Shown: one piece after another, positions 51,415 through 60,507 of the stretch
How positions within the stretch are numbered: the stretch's first letter is position 1
Layout: every line of letters begins with the position of its first letter
DNA from: JBEKTW01 sp963727845
GTDB lineage: Bacteria > Bacteroidota > Ignavibacteria > UBA10030 > SZUA-254
DNA: 64,000 nt
Assembly: GCA_963727845.1 (NCBI GenBank)
Contig: CAVSHI010000002.1
Span: 1,347,415-1,411,414, forward strand
Reading direction: 5' to 3'
The notes under the pieces: model-generated
What the model was told of the DNA's origin: nothing
Seen by the model: the letters and a program-made list of their open reading frames with translations, nothing else
Database searches by the model: none
Made by a program: the position numbers and the translations under genes

Positions 51415-53883
51415 TTAATGAGAAATAAATGACATCGGTAATTCTTTATCGTAATTGGTCTGGCTGCGGGTGGGGTTTTGGTAACCTTTGGTATACCTCT
51501 TCACCTGCACTTCAACATAGTTCATCAGCTCGTTAATCGTAACAGTATTGTCGTTGTTTTGATCAGCCTTTCCTTTCAGGCCGTCCAGCAAGTAATACGT
51601 GAAAACGCCATGTCCAAATTCAACGGATTCCTGGGAAACCTCGTTCTGGGCGCTGGCAGTAAACACGACAACGCCTGGTTTCGAGTTGGCAAGATTTTTC
51701 AGGTACTGGTTGATTTGGTTTGTATTTCCCCCCGTCAGGCCGCGCGTGCCCATTTCGGTGCTGATCGCGCCGCTGTGGCAGGCGTCGGTGAAGACGACGA
51801 CTCTTTTGGCATTGATGTAACGATCCAGGACCGTCTGAATGTCCCACATCGGGAATGCCGTCGTCCGCAGGAGATTCGGATCACTATCATACGTTAATAG
51901 ATAGAGCTGTTCGGGCTTGAGAGGGTTCGGAGCGCCGTGACCGGCAAAATAGATAACCACCAGATCACTGTCGATCGCTTGAGAAACAAAATTGTATAGT
52001 GAATTGCGGACATTTGCGAGCGTTGCATCCTGGTTCAGGAGAACGTTCATGTGGTCGCTTTCGAAACCCCCTCCTTCCGGAGTCTGAAGAAAATCAGCCA
52101 GTGATTTTGCATCGGCATCGGCATAGTTTAGCTGTGGGATGTTTGTACTTGCGTAGCGGGAGATTCCAACAATCACCGCCCACCGCTGCATACCCATCCC
52201 CCTATCTTCACCGGGGTTCATTGCATTCGGTCTCCCTGAACCCTGCTGCGTCGTCAGCAACGCGGGTCGCGGCAACGTCGACAACCTGCGGCTGATACCG
52301 ATCGTCCTTAGGAGTCTCTCCCCCGCCTTCCCAACCGCGGATATCTGGATTTGATTGTATCCATACACGAGCGGAATTTCCACGGTGATTAAATCCCCCG
52401 GCAACTTGTTCTTGATTTCACGACTGTTTGCAAGCTCGAGCAAGTTGTTCGAGACCGTAAAGGAAGCCCCTTCGAGCCAGATCTTAAATTTCAACCGGGT
52501 CGAAATCTTGTCGACGTCTCCGGAATCAACGGGAGCGATGACCTCTATCGCCTGGTTGCTCGGCAGTCGCCGTGTGGTAATACTCACCAAGCCGCTATTT
52601 TCACATTCATCGAACGCCTCCACATCAACCTGCCCGGTTCCGATCGAGTCCATCGTCAACATTTCCTTGAAACCTTTGGTTTTCACCCCCGGCGGGAACC
52701 GCAGCGTATCGGACGGGTCAAGGTCAAACATTTTGACCGGGTTGCCGGCGACCACAATCCGTGCCACCATGCTGTCATCGTACGCGACACCCTCGAGAGT
52801 ATATTCCTTTTGGTAGATCTTTGCAGAATTCGTATTCGGGTCGACAACCGGGCGGGTTATGACAACGGTGGGAGCAATAGTATCCGGCGGAGCATCGAGC
52901 ATGAGCAGCGTTTTCAGAAGACCGTCCGACGTCGCGGTGCAGATTGCCCTGTCGCTCACGAAGGAAGCGAAGGTGTAATAGCCTCCTGCTAACGAAATCG
53001 ATTTCAACTGCTCGCCGGTGAACAAGTTGTAGACCTTGAGAGAGCTGTCTTTGGAAGTAGACACGAGCCATCGACTTTTTGGATCGATGGTTAACGATGT
53101 GATATCGCCATGTTGTCCAAGGAGGTTATTCCGTACGGCCCACCGCCCCACGTCCCATGTCCGCACCGTTCCATCCGATGAACCGGAACTCAGGAGACGA
53201 CCGTCCGGACTCATGCTCAGCGCCGTGATTTTCCCGCCGTTCGTCGCAAGGACTTTGGCATCGATTGCCTGCACGAAATCATAGATATGAATATGTCCGT
53301 CCGACGTACCAATCGCCATCCACTTTCCGCTGGGATGAAGCGCCCGACATGTGGTTTGTTCTTTGAGCTCAGGAAGTGAAACTACCTTGTCACCGGTAAT
53401 CCAGTCGCGAATGTCGATGCCGCCGTCGCCGGTCGCAATGATTGCCGCGCTACCTTTCAGAGCATCCAGACCGACAATAGGACTGGATTGGAGTTTCAAA
53501 GTTTTTATCAGAGTTCCGCTAACGGAATTCCATGAATGGACCGTCCCGCCGGACGTTCCCGCGAGGAGCGTGCGACCGTCGGATGAAAAACTCAGTACGG
53601 AGATCTGACCTTCGGCGCCCTGGAGCGTCGCTTGCTCGGCAAGAGAAGCGCCGTCAAAAAGCTTCAGTGCATTGTCCACCGTTACCAACGCGATCCTGCC
53701 GGAGGATTCGTTCACAGCCATCCGTGGCGTATCCGCCTGCGGAACTGAAACCGAATGAGTTTCCTGCATGAAGAGACCGCGGTGCGTGCCTCCAAAGGAC
53801 AAGGCGCCGGTGGCAAGCGGGAGGAGCAGAATGACCCAGACTCTCGCGGGCACAAGCCGGAGAACATGACGTAGTTTATTCAT
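51415..53883 (-). CDS. WD40-repeat caspase-family peptidase with EF-hand-like loop
   Basis: About 822 residues from ATG 53883; an upstream in-frame ATG at 53961 would add a non-conserved stretch. Signal/membrane segment (VWVILLLPLATGALSF), then WD40 repeats over about residues 50-320 (LTIDPKSRWLVSTSKDSSLK; LSMSPDGRLLSSGSSDGTVR), an Ig-like/linker region, and a C14 domain from about 565 (WAVIVGISRYASTNIP). The His/Cys dyad is H649 (VIYFAGHGA) and C702 (VFTDACHSG). D774-E785 (DQNNDNTVTINE) matches an EF-hand calcium loop, which would fit calcium-dependent activation as in metacaspases. First gene of the unit with DUF4384 and the cyclase. Confidence 0.92.
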   Translation of the reverse strand: MNKLRHVLRLVPARVWVILLLPLATGALSFGGTHRGLFMQETHSVSVPQADTPRMAVNESSGRIALVTVDNALKLFDGASLAEQATLQGAEGQISVLSFSSDGRTLLAGTSGGTVHSWNSVSGTLIKTLKLQSSPIVGLDALKGSAAIIATGDGGIDIRDWITGDKVVSLPELKEQTTCRALHPSGKWMAIGTSDGHIHIYDFVQAIDAKVLATNGGKITALSMSPDGRLLSSGSSDGTVRTWDVGRWAVRNNLLGQHGDITSLTIDPKSRWLVSTSKDSSLKVYNLFTGEQLKSISLAGGYYTFASFVSDRAICTATSDGLLKTLLMLDAPPDTIAPTVVITRPVVDPNTNSAKIYQKEYTLEGVAYDDSMVARIVVAGNPVKMFDLDPSDTLRFPPGVKTKGFKEMLTMDSIGTGQVDVEAFDECENSGLVSITTRRLPSNQAIEVIAPVDSGDVDKISTRLKFKIWLEGASFTVSNNLLELANSREIKNKLPGDLITVEIPLVYGYNQIQISAVGKAGERLLRTIGISRRLSTLPRPALLTTQQGSGRPNAMNPGEDRGMGMQRWAVIVGISRYASTNIPQLNYADADAKSLADFLQTPEGGGFESDHMNVLLNQDATLANVRNSLYNFVSQAIDSDLVVIYFAGHGAPNPLKPEQLYLLTYDSDPNLLRTTAFPMWDIQTVLDRYINAKRVVVFTDACHSGAISTEMGTRGLTGGNTNQINQYLKNLANSKPGVVVFTASAQNEVSQESVEFGHGVFTYYLLDGLKGKADQNNDNTVTINELMNYVEVQVKRYTKGYQNPTRSQTNYDKELPMSFISH

Positions 53884-54073
53884 GACACACGTATCCTTAG
53901 GTACCTGATATGAGTATGGATAATTTTCCCGAATCTTATCGAATTCGTATGAACCCCTCAAGAGCCGTGGACTCCTTTGAACAGTTGAGCCGTCAGCGCA
54001 AAATGCCGGCGGTTTCTATGGATACTTCTATTTTCGTCATTTTTTCATTCAATGTCAAGTAGCTATGTTGCTA

Positions 54074-54104
54074 TTGTTTCTTGATATTGATTTATCTATA
54101 TTTA
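54074..54104 (+). promoter_or_regulatory. Probable promoter for the TPR protein gene
   Basis: TTG (54074-54076), 20 bases and TATATTTA (54097-54104), one mismatch from TAnnTTTG. It gives a leader of about 40 bases before the ATG at 54150. No equally good promoter was found for the divergent caspase unit. Confidence 0.5.
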
Positions 54105-54149
54105 GTGCGTTTTATTATCAAATACTACAAAATCCCTCACGGATATGCT

Positions 54150-56066
54150 ATGAAGACGATCACATTCTCTCTGGGTCTTTTACTCTTTTCGATAGCTTTC
54201 GGTTGCATCGCGGAAGGTCAAAATCCATCCGTTCAGATCGTGGCAAGGAAGAAATCGGGTTTGTTCGGCATGGGATCCCCGAAGCTCATGGAAGTTTCCC
54301 TATCGAACCAGAATAAAGTGAGTCCCCTCACGAGCGACAACGTCAACGGGGGAAAATATATCTATTTCCTCTGCAAGACGGTAGGCGATTGGGATTTCGA
54401 TGCCGATTTTGTTAAGGACGACCTGCCAAAGCTTGTCGTTGAACAGGGAGAACAGAAACTCCACGAGGTCTGGAAAGAGGATTTGCCGCCAGAAGGATCA
54501 AAAACTCTTGCTCTCGGTTTCCCAAAAAGTCTTCAGCTTCATCAGCCGTTCACCATCAAGCTCGACATCGGGGATGCGCCGAATGAGCAGGAAATACGCG
54601 TAGCGGAAGAATTGTGGCCGGGCTATTCTCTGCTGACTTCTCTTGCTTCAAAGGCTGAAAGTCTGGCCAATGGCAAGCAATACAAAGAAGCCATACAGGT
54701 GTACAACAGGATTATTCAGAATAACGAATTCAAGATCTTCCCCCGCTACGCCGCCATGCGGAAGCTGCGTTTCCAGCAATTCTCTGATCATCTCGACGGG
54801 ATAATTCACTCATTGGTAATGACCGTCGCCCAGACCACGCTCCCGTCAAAGGAAAAAATCAATCAGATCGATTCGTATGTGCCTGAGTTCAGGTTCATCG
54901 TTGATTCACTGCCGAACGTCGCCTTGCAGGTCAGTCCCCTCGATTCGGTCGTCCATTCACTGACAGTGACGGCGGACAATGCGATCGCCCGCGCCACCAC
55001 GTGGCGCGACTCTCTGCGGGTCGTCTTCGACAACCAGAATACGCAGTGGATCGTTGAAGGGAACCTAACCGGCGAGAACGCTTACCGGTATCAGCACATT
55101 ATTCCGGTGCTGGCATTCGCTTTCTCGTCGCTGGATTTCAGCGACACCGCGACCGCTCTGCGGTGCGCTCTCCCGGAGGAAATGCAGACGGCGCTCACGA
55201 GATACAATATCGGCGAAGCGTACGAATCCTTCGTGCGCGTGTGCTCCGACCGGTTCCAGCGAAGGCAAACGATGTTCCCGGGGGATTTTCTGGCAAACCT
55301 CCGGCGGGACACTTCAGCATTTTCGCTCCCTTACTATTCGATGCTCAAATCGATTGGCGACTTCTATAAGAAAGATTTCTTAAGCTCAAGAAATGAAATC
55401 AGGGATGTTTTCCGATCCTGCGACAATCCGGACCTTCTGCCGAGGTTCCATCAACTCAGAATCCTGCTCGACATCAAGCTCGCGCTGGTTCCCCCCGTCG
55501 TGCTGACCCTGCTTCAGGAAGCAAAGAAATTGGAACTTAGCAACGATGAAAGCGGAATACTCGACCACTACAAACAGGCGATGAGCATCGCCCCAACGTT
55601 TGCCTACCCCGCGTATGCCCTCGCTGAGTACTATTTGAACGCCGGTTTCGCAATTCGGGCTATCCCGTTCTTCGAAAAAGCATACGAGATCGACAAGACA
55701 TTCCTCCCGGCGTACCGGGAAGAATACAGGTACTATCAGAAGAGCGGCAGCTACAAGCCGATGATTCAAATCCTGACGCTGGCCCTCCAGAATGGAAACG
55801 ATTTCTGGGAGATAAACTACAATCTCGGGTCCGGGTACATGGGCGACGGCGATCCAGTCAACGCGGCAAAGAGTTTCGAGCACGCGCTGTCTTTGAATCC
55901 AAAGAGCTATCAAACGACCGTGCAGCTGGGATTAGCCAAGCAAACAATGAAGGATTACGCCAAGGCCCGTGAGTTCTTCAATAAGGCCATTGAACTTGAA
56001 CCGGAAAGGCCGGAAGCGGTAGATTACCTGAAGAATCTCGACGATCTTCAAAGAGCGGCGCACTGA
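54150..56066 (+). CDS. Secreted TPR-repeat protein divergent from the caspase unit
   Basis: About 638 residues from ATG 54150, which starts a signal peptide (MKTITFSLGLLLFSIAFGC; possible lipoprotein with this Cys). The N-terminal 130 residues are beta-rich, followed by a helical region and C-terminal TPRs (LALQNGNDFWEINYNLGSGY; AAKSFEHALSLNPKSYQ; AREFFNKAIELEPERPEAVD). TPR proteins scaffold complexes. Divergent from, and sharing an intergenic region of about 270 bases with, the WD40-caspase gene, so it may belong to the same system. No other family recognised. Confidence 0.75.
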   Translation: MKTITFSLGLLLFSIAFGCIAEGQNPSVQIVARKKSGLFGMGSPKLMEVSLSNQNKVSPLTSDNVNGGKYIYFLCKTVGDWDFDADFVKDDLPKLVVEQGEQKLHEVWKEDLPPEGSKTLALGFPKSLQLHQPFTIKLDIGDAPNEQEIRVAEELWPGYSLLTSLASKAESLANGKQYKEAIQVYNRIIQNNEFKIFPRYAAMRKLRFQQFSDHLDGIIHSLVMTVAQTTLPSKEKINQIDSYVPEFRFIVDSLPNVALQVSPLDSVVHSLTVTADNAIARATTWRDSLRVVFDNQNTQWIVEGNLTGENAYRYQHIIPVLAFAFSSLDFSDTATALRCALPEEMQTALTRYNIGEAYESFVRVCSDRFQRRQTMFPGDFLANLRRDTSAFSLPYYSMLKSIGDFYKKDFLSSRNEIRDVFRSCDNPDLLPRFHQLRILLDIKLALVPPVVLTLLQEAKKLELSNDESGILDHYKQAMSIAPTFAYPAYALAEYYLNAGFAIRAIPFFEKAYEIDKTFLPAYREEYRYYQKSGSYKPMIQILTLALQNGNDFWEINYNLGSGYMGDGDPVNAAKSFEHALSLNPKSYQTTVQLGLAKQTMKDYAKAREFFNKAIELEPERPEAVDYLKNLDDLQRAAH

Positions 56067-56220
56067 CCATTCACGCCCCGCGATGATCAATCGCTCGTGA
56101 ACGCTGGATGTCCGCTGAAGCGGGCGGCATCACGCTTTTCTCTCTTCCCTCCGCCATCCTCACCAGCCCCGGTGCCCGAGCTCCGGGACAAGTTTCAGGC
56201 TCAACCGCGCTCTGCCGCCA

Positions 56221-57651
56221 TCATCGCGAATAAAAATCGATCACGCGATTGATCGCCGCAGTGCAGACCGGGTCGAAACCGACAAGGCTCAACGAAAACA
56301 TCCTGCAATCTGCCGACGGGCGGAAGAGACCCTGCGAAGCGTATCCTGCCCCTTCGAACGCGCCGACGTTTCCAGCATACTTTGTAGTCTTGATGAGCTT
56401 TTCCTCGGCCTGGTAGAGCGGTTCCCTCTTCTCATAATAATCAGGGGCGAGCCGGTCGAGCTTCCCGCGTTCGGATTCGAGGCTGTCGTATTGCGTTTTT
56501 TCCCATGGAGTCGGGATAGGAGTGGCCGCGCCGACAAAATATTTCCACTTGAGATTATCCTTGTCCGTCAAGGCGGAGATGTTCGGCTCCCAGGGTTCCA
56601 CTCCTCGCTTGTAGAAATCCGTGTAAGCAACCTGTGAGCTGTAGTATTCGTCGGCAAGCCCGGCGAAAGAATGCCCAAACTCGTGGACGAAGACATAGTC
56701 CATTTGCCATTCCATCCCTTCTTTGTCGGTCTTTGTGTAACACGTCGCGTAGAGATTATAGATCCCGCCGCCGCCGTAGCGATCGCCGTTGCAGAGAATA
56801 TGGATGAAGTCATAGGGAACCGCATCAGCGATATCCCTGAGCTTACGATTTTCTTCGGTCAGCACGTAGCGCGGAGTGTTGAAGGTATTGTACTTCGTGC
56901 CGAGTTCATTATTCTTCCACTCGTTCTTATCCGGCTTGTCGATACCGGACTCAGCCGATTCCACCTCGATCAGCCAGACATTGAAATCCTTCCTGCGTTC
57001 CTTGAACGGGCTTGTCCCCAAGAGAAGGTCCGTAAAATGCCTGGCATCTTTGCGGAACTTCTCCATTTCATTCTTCGTGTAACCGTCGCCGAGAATGAGA
57101 AGGTCGACTTTCTTTTCCGGCGGACCGTTGTTGACAAGCTGGACAACCTTGTATCCGGAGCTTCGCTTCCCGCGACGTATATCTTTCGGAGATTGAGGAT
57201 CGATGAGGGTGGAAAATATTTCATGAAAGATCATTTGTCGGTCGCGGCGGGATATGGTAAGCTGCACGCTCTGCCGGGGGTACGGAATACGAACGGTTTC
57301 ATGAAATGTCCGGTATATCCCGTCGTTAGCCTCGTCTGTGGATTGCCATTCGTTGAACAGACACGAGTAGCCGCGCGAAAAAATCATGTCACCTGTCGCA
57401 ATGTCGAACACGCGCACGAGATACTCGCCAAGATTGAGCGTATCGGTTAAATTCACCTTGCTGCCGGGCCACTGACCGCCCTCGTACACCTGGTCAAGAC
57501 TGATGACCTCCGACCCTTTCGTGCCGGTATGATAGTAGTCCACACGCATCGTCTTATCGACAAAAAAGCGATCGTACGGCTGCGCGTAGCCGAGGAGTGA
57601 GAAGACGAGCAGCAGGCCCGAAATTACGGTAAACAAACGAATCGAATTCAT
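56221..57651 (-). CDS. M64 family metallopeptidase (IgA peptidase-like)
   Basis: 476 residues with a signal peptide (LFTVISGLLLVFSLLGYA). After a beta-rich N-terminal domain the catalytic region has VDLLILGDGYTKNEMEKFRK and the zinc motif HEFGHSFAGLADEYY (H323, E324, H327, third ligand probably D334), matching the M64 family, secreted zinc peptidases widespread in Bacteroidota. No sorting domain at the C-terminus. The 150 bases from here to the TPR gene stop show no gene. Substrate unknown. Confidence 0.88.
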   Translation of the reverse strand: MNSIRLFTVISGLLLVFSLLGYAQPYDRFFVDKTMRVDYYHTGTKGSEVISLDQVYEGGQWPGSKVNLTDTLNLGEYLVRVFDIATGDMIFSRGYSCLFNEWQSTDEANDGIYRTFHETVRIPYPRQSVQLTISRRDRQMIFHEIFSTLIDPQSPKDIRRGKRSSGYKVVQLVNNGPPEKKVDLLILGDGYTKNEMEKFRKDARHFTDLLLGTSPFKERRKDFNVWLIEVESAESGIDKPDKNEWKNNELGTKYNTFNTPRYVLTEENRKLRDIADAVPYDFIHILCNGDRYGGGGIYNLYATCYTKTDKEGMEWQMDYVFVHEFGHSFAGLADEYYSSQVAYTDFYKRGVEPWEPNISALTDKDNLKWKYFVGAATPIPTPWEKTQYDSLESERGKLDRLAPDYYEKREPLYQAEEKLIKTTKYAGNVGAFEGAGYASQGLFRPSADCRMFSLSLVGFDPVCTAAINRVIDFYSR

Positions 57652-57706
57652 AGATAATACTCCTTCGAGAGATTTATGGAATGAGAGAACAACGTCGTCG
57701 ATGCGC

Positions 57707-57847
57707 TCAAAAAAAATGAAGAGCGACGTAGATCAAAGCCGCGATCAACAATATCATGATAAAGAGAGCCAGTACCTTTGAAACAACCCATAGAATCTTG
57801 AATGGAAGCCAGAGAGGAAGGAAAAGAATTTTGAGCAGTTTCCCCAT
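57707..57847 (-). CDS. Small membrane protein after PspC
   Basis: 46 residues from ATG 57847: MGKLLKILFLPLWLPFKIL, then a hydrophobic helix (VVSKVLALFIMILLIAALI). A longer start at 57910 would overlap the PspC gene. It lies just downstream of PspC on the same strand and about 55 bases before the M64 gene. Probably a single-pass envelope-stress companion; family unknown. Confidence 0.55.
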   Translation of the reverse strand: MGKLLKILFLPLWLPFKILWVVSKVLALFIMILLIAALIYVALHFF

Positions 57848-57864
57848 AGTGAAGACCCGTCTGG

Positions 57865-58071
57865 CTAGCGGTCCGTCATTGTAGGTGGTTTCAACGGAAC
57901 GATCCACCAAGCAATAATGTAACCGGCAAGAACGGGAACGATTCCCGTGGCAAGCGTCAGCACGATTGCGATAAGCCGGACAATGGTCGGATCAATGTCC
58001 ATCATTTCCCCAATGCCGCCGCAAATGCCTGCGACCTTTTTTTCCGTCGTCGATCGATATAGTCGGGTCAT
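57865..58071 (-). CDS. PspC domain-containing protein
   Basis: 68 residues from ATG 58071. TEKKVAGICGGIGEMMDIDP and VRLIAIVLTLATGIVPVLAG, then YIIAWWIVP, are the classic PspC (phage-shock C) helix-plus-membrane signature. An envelope-stress related inner-membrane protein. The promoter at 58090-58121 lies 20-50 bases upstream. Confidence 0.92.
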   Translation of the reverse strand: MTRLYRSTTEKKVAGICGGIGEMMDIDPTIVRLIAIVLTLATGIVPVLAGYIIAWWIVPLKPPTMTDR

Positions 58072-58089
58072 GTGTCGATGTTCACCGGA

Positions 58090-58121
58090 CAAATATAGAA
58101 AGGATTTTTAAAATATTCAAA
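58090..58121 (-). promoter_or_regulatory. Bacteroidota-type promoter for pspC-like gene
   Basis: Minus strand TTTG (58121-58118), 20 bases and TATATTTG (58097-58090), a full match to TTTG / TAnnTTTG. The leader is only about 12 bases. Confidence 0.75.
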
Positions 58122-58144
58122 TGGCATTCTCGGTTTTTTTTTCG

Positions 58145-58152
58145 TATCTTTG
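58145..58152 (+). promoter_or_regulatory. Probable -7 element for ackA
   Basis: TATCTTTG on the plus strand matches TAnnTTTG and sits 46 bases before the ackA ATG. A convincing -33 TTTG is not found at the right distance, so the call is moderate. It shares the intergenic region with the divergent pspC promoter. Confidence 0.5.
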
Positions 58153-58197
58153 AATTTGGGTCACGTACTCGATGTTCAACCTCTCACATACCTCATT

Positions 58198-59445
58198 ATG
58201 AATGTCCTCGTCCTCAATTGCGGCTCATCTTCAGTCAAATTTCAGATTATTGAGACTGATATTAATCTCATCGAAAAAAATGCTGACCGCCGGCTCGCCG
58301 GTGGGATCATCGAACGCGTCATCGGACAAGCGCTCATAACGCTGGAGGTCGTGGGCCGACCGAAAATCCGGCTCGCGGAAGCGATAAAGGACCACCGGAG
58401 TGCAATAGACTACATTCTTCGCTGGATTATCTCTCCGGAATCAAAAATTGAGCACATCACCTCGCTGTCCGACATCCATGCCGTGGGACACCGTGTTGTG
58501 CACGGGGGCGAAAAGTTTACAATGTCCGTGCTGCTTGATGACAAAGTGGTTGAACAGATCGAAGACAGCATCGAGCTCGCGCCGCTGCACAACCCGGCAA
58601 ACCTGAAAGGCATCGTGGCCGGGCGCGAGTTGCTCGGCCCGGGAGTGCCGCAGGTAGCCGTTTTCGATACCGCTTTCCACTCAACGATGCCCGAAACGTC
58701 GTACCTGTACGCTATCCCGTATCAACTCTATCGCCGCCATCGTATCCGGCGGTACGGTTTCCACGGAACATCCCACCGCTATGTGGCCTATCGCTACCGG
58801 CAGGTGGTCGGGATCAAGAATGAAGACACCAACATCGTCACGCTTCATCTCGGCAACGGATGCTCGGCGTGCGCCATCAAGAACGGCGAGTCGCTCGATA
58901 CATCCATGGGCTTTACTCCGCTGGAAGGTCTGGTAATGGGAACACGCGGGGGCGATATCGACCCCTCTCTTGTCGAGTTCATCCGCCACAAGGAAGGAAT
59001 GTCGGGCAGGGAAATCGACACGATGTTAAATAAACAGTCGGGACTCCTGGGTATCTCAGGCCTGACGAACGATATGCGCGAACTCATGGACGAGGAACGC
59101 GAAAAACAGGACCGGCGCGCACGGCTTGCGATTGATATTTTCTGCATCCGGGCACGAAAATACATCGGCGCCTACCTTGCGGAAATGGGAGGCGCAGACG
59201 CAATCGTGTTCACAGGCGGCATCGGGGAGAACAGTCCCGCCATCCGCGAGCGAATCTGTCGAGGCCTCGAATGGATGGGACTCACTCTCGACAAACAACT
59301 CAATGACAAGATGGCCGGCGGCAACGAAGGCGAAATCTCAGTCAAGGACTCGAAACTCAAAGCATACGTCATTCCGACAAACGAAGAGCTGCTCATCGCG
59401 AGAGACACCGTGAGGTGCGTGAAGAACGTGCCGAGAAGGTGGTAG
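58198..59445 (+). CDS. ackA: Acetate kinase
   Basis: 415 residues from ATG 58198 (MNVLVLNCGSSSVKFQ), a normal acetate kinase start; the longer reading frame upstream has no such motif. Conserved VGHRVVHGGEKF, VAVFDTAFHSTMPETSYLYA, HLGNGCSACAIKNGESLDTS, MGFTPLEGLVMGTRGGDIDP and VFTGGIGENSPAIRE. Converts acetyl phosphate and ADP to acetate and ATP, or the reverse. No pta gene is adjacent in the window. Plus strand, divergent from pspC and convergent with the pseudouridine synthase across a word-repeat tract. Confidence 0.97.
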   Translation: MNVLVLNCGSSSVKFQIIETDINLIEKNADRRLAGGIIERVIGQALITLEVVGRPKIRLAEAIKDHRSAIDYILRWIISPESKIEHITSLSDIHAVGHRVVHGGEKFTMSVLLDDKVVEQIEDSIELAPLHNPANLKGIVAGRELLGPGVPQVAVFDTAFHSTMPETSYLYAIPYQLYRRHRIRRYGFHGTSHRYVAYRYRQVVGIKNEDTNIVTLHLGNGCSACAIKNGESLDTSMGFTPLEGLVMGTRGGDIDPSLVEFIRHKEGMSGREIDTMLNKQSGLLGISGLTNDMRELMDEEREKQDRRARLAIDIFCIRARKYIGAYLAEMGGADAIVFTGGIGENSPAIRERICRGLEWMGLTLDKQLNDKMAGGNEGEISVKDSKLKAYVIPTNEELLIARDTVRCVKNVPRRW

Positions 59446-59581
59446 GAAGTGGATTGATGATGGAAGATGGAGGATGGGGGAGCTTTTGGCTTTTGGCTAT
59501 TAGCTATTAGCTCTTGGCTATGGCTCTGCGATTAGCTCAAACCTCAAGACCAATTGCTCATTATTCATTGTTCATTACTCA
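59446..59581 (-). repeat. Low-complexity word-repeat tract (locus 4)
   Basis: TTTTGGCTTTTGGCTATTAGC, TATTAGCTCTTGG, GCTCATTATTCATTG and TTCATTACTCATTAC run to the stop of the pseudouridine synthase gene. Same vocabulary as tracts at about 3035, 3836 and 15159. Confidence 0.65.
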
Positions 59582-60325
59582 TTACTCAGATTTGCCTCCT
59601 GATTCGACTTCCGCCCCCGCCAACTCCCTCAGCGCCCTCAATTCTCTCTTCGTCAGATAACGCGACTGTCCGCGGGCCAAGCCTTCATACGATATGCCTC
59701 CGTAAGCAACACGGTCGAGCTTCTCGACCTTGTACCCGAGCGCCTCGAACATCCGATGAACCTGCCGGTTGCGTCCCTCATGGATGGCGATGCCGACGAC
59801 CTTTTTCTTACCGCCCGGAAGAATGTGGATTTCCGCCGGCGCAGTCGTCGCCTCCGATAGCCGAACTCCCTTCGCCAGCCGTTCAGCGTCCCCCGGCTTC
59901 AGCGGCTCGTCGAGCGCCACATTGTACACTTTGTTAATTTCAGATTTCGGGTGCATCAACCGGTTCGCAAACTCACCGTCGTTCGTCAGGAGGAGAACAC
60001 CCGTCGTTTTGCGGTCGAGCCGTCCGACGGGAAAGACTCGCTCCCTGACGTGCACATAGTCCATGACCGTCGCACGGCCACGGTCGTCGCTGGCCGTTGT
60101 AATGCAGTCTCTGGGTTTATTCAGAACGATGTAGACAGGCTCATCCAGCGTCACAACCTGTTTCTCATTCACAAAAACGCTGTCCTTTTCGGGGTCGATT
60201 CTCATCCCGAGGTTTGAGACAGTTTTCCCGTTGACGCGCACTTTCCCGGATCGTACGAGCTCATCTGCTTTGCGACGCGAGCAAACGCCTGCGTGCGCGA
60301 TGAATTTGTTGAGACGGACGAGCAT
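59582..60325 (-). CDS. RluB/RsuA-type pseudouridine synthase
   Basis: About 247 residues from ATG 60325 (MLVRLNKFIAHAGVCSRRKA), an S4 RNA-binding domain, followed by the pseudouridine synthase core: VGRLDRKTTGVLLLTNDGEFA with the catalytic Asp, then HEGRNRQVHRMFEALGYKVE. RluB, RluE or RsuA family, which modify 23S or 16S rRNA. It lies next to scpB, as in many Gram-positive and Bacteroidota genomes where rluB follows scpAB. An ATG 24 bases upstream is an alternative start. Confidence 0.92.
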   Translation of the reverse strand: MLVRLNKFIAHAGVCSRRKADELVRSGKVRVNGKTVSNLGMRIDPEKDSVFVNEKQVVTLDEPVYIVLNKPRDCITTASDDRGRATVMDYVHVRERVFPVGRLDRKTTGVLLLTNDGEFANRLMHPKSEINKVYNVALDEPLKPGDAERLAKGVRLSEATTAPAEIHILPGGKKKVVGIAIHEGRNRQVHRMFEALGYKVEKLDRVAYGGISYEGLARGQSRYLTKRELRALRELAGAEVESGGKSE

Positions 60326-60507
60326 TTCCTGTGCAGTTCCTTCTTTCATACACGCATCTTCATGGTATTGTGCAGGGCATTGGAGAAATCGATGAGGCGA
60401 GAATCATGTACTGAAGAGACGATTCCAAAAAAAATCATGCTGAATAGTTGAGGAGAAACCCGGGGGAGCTTGCTATCGTTCAACCAGGCGTCTTGCATGC
60501 AAACCGG

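Noticed and set aside
48707..56066. Established anti-phage system label for the caspase island
   Set aside because: No nucleic-acid effector, sensor or defence-type partner is visible; the exported signal on the caspase argues against a cytoplasmic abortive-infection system, so no such name is given.
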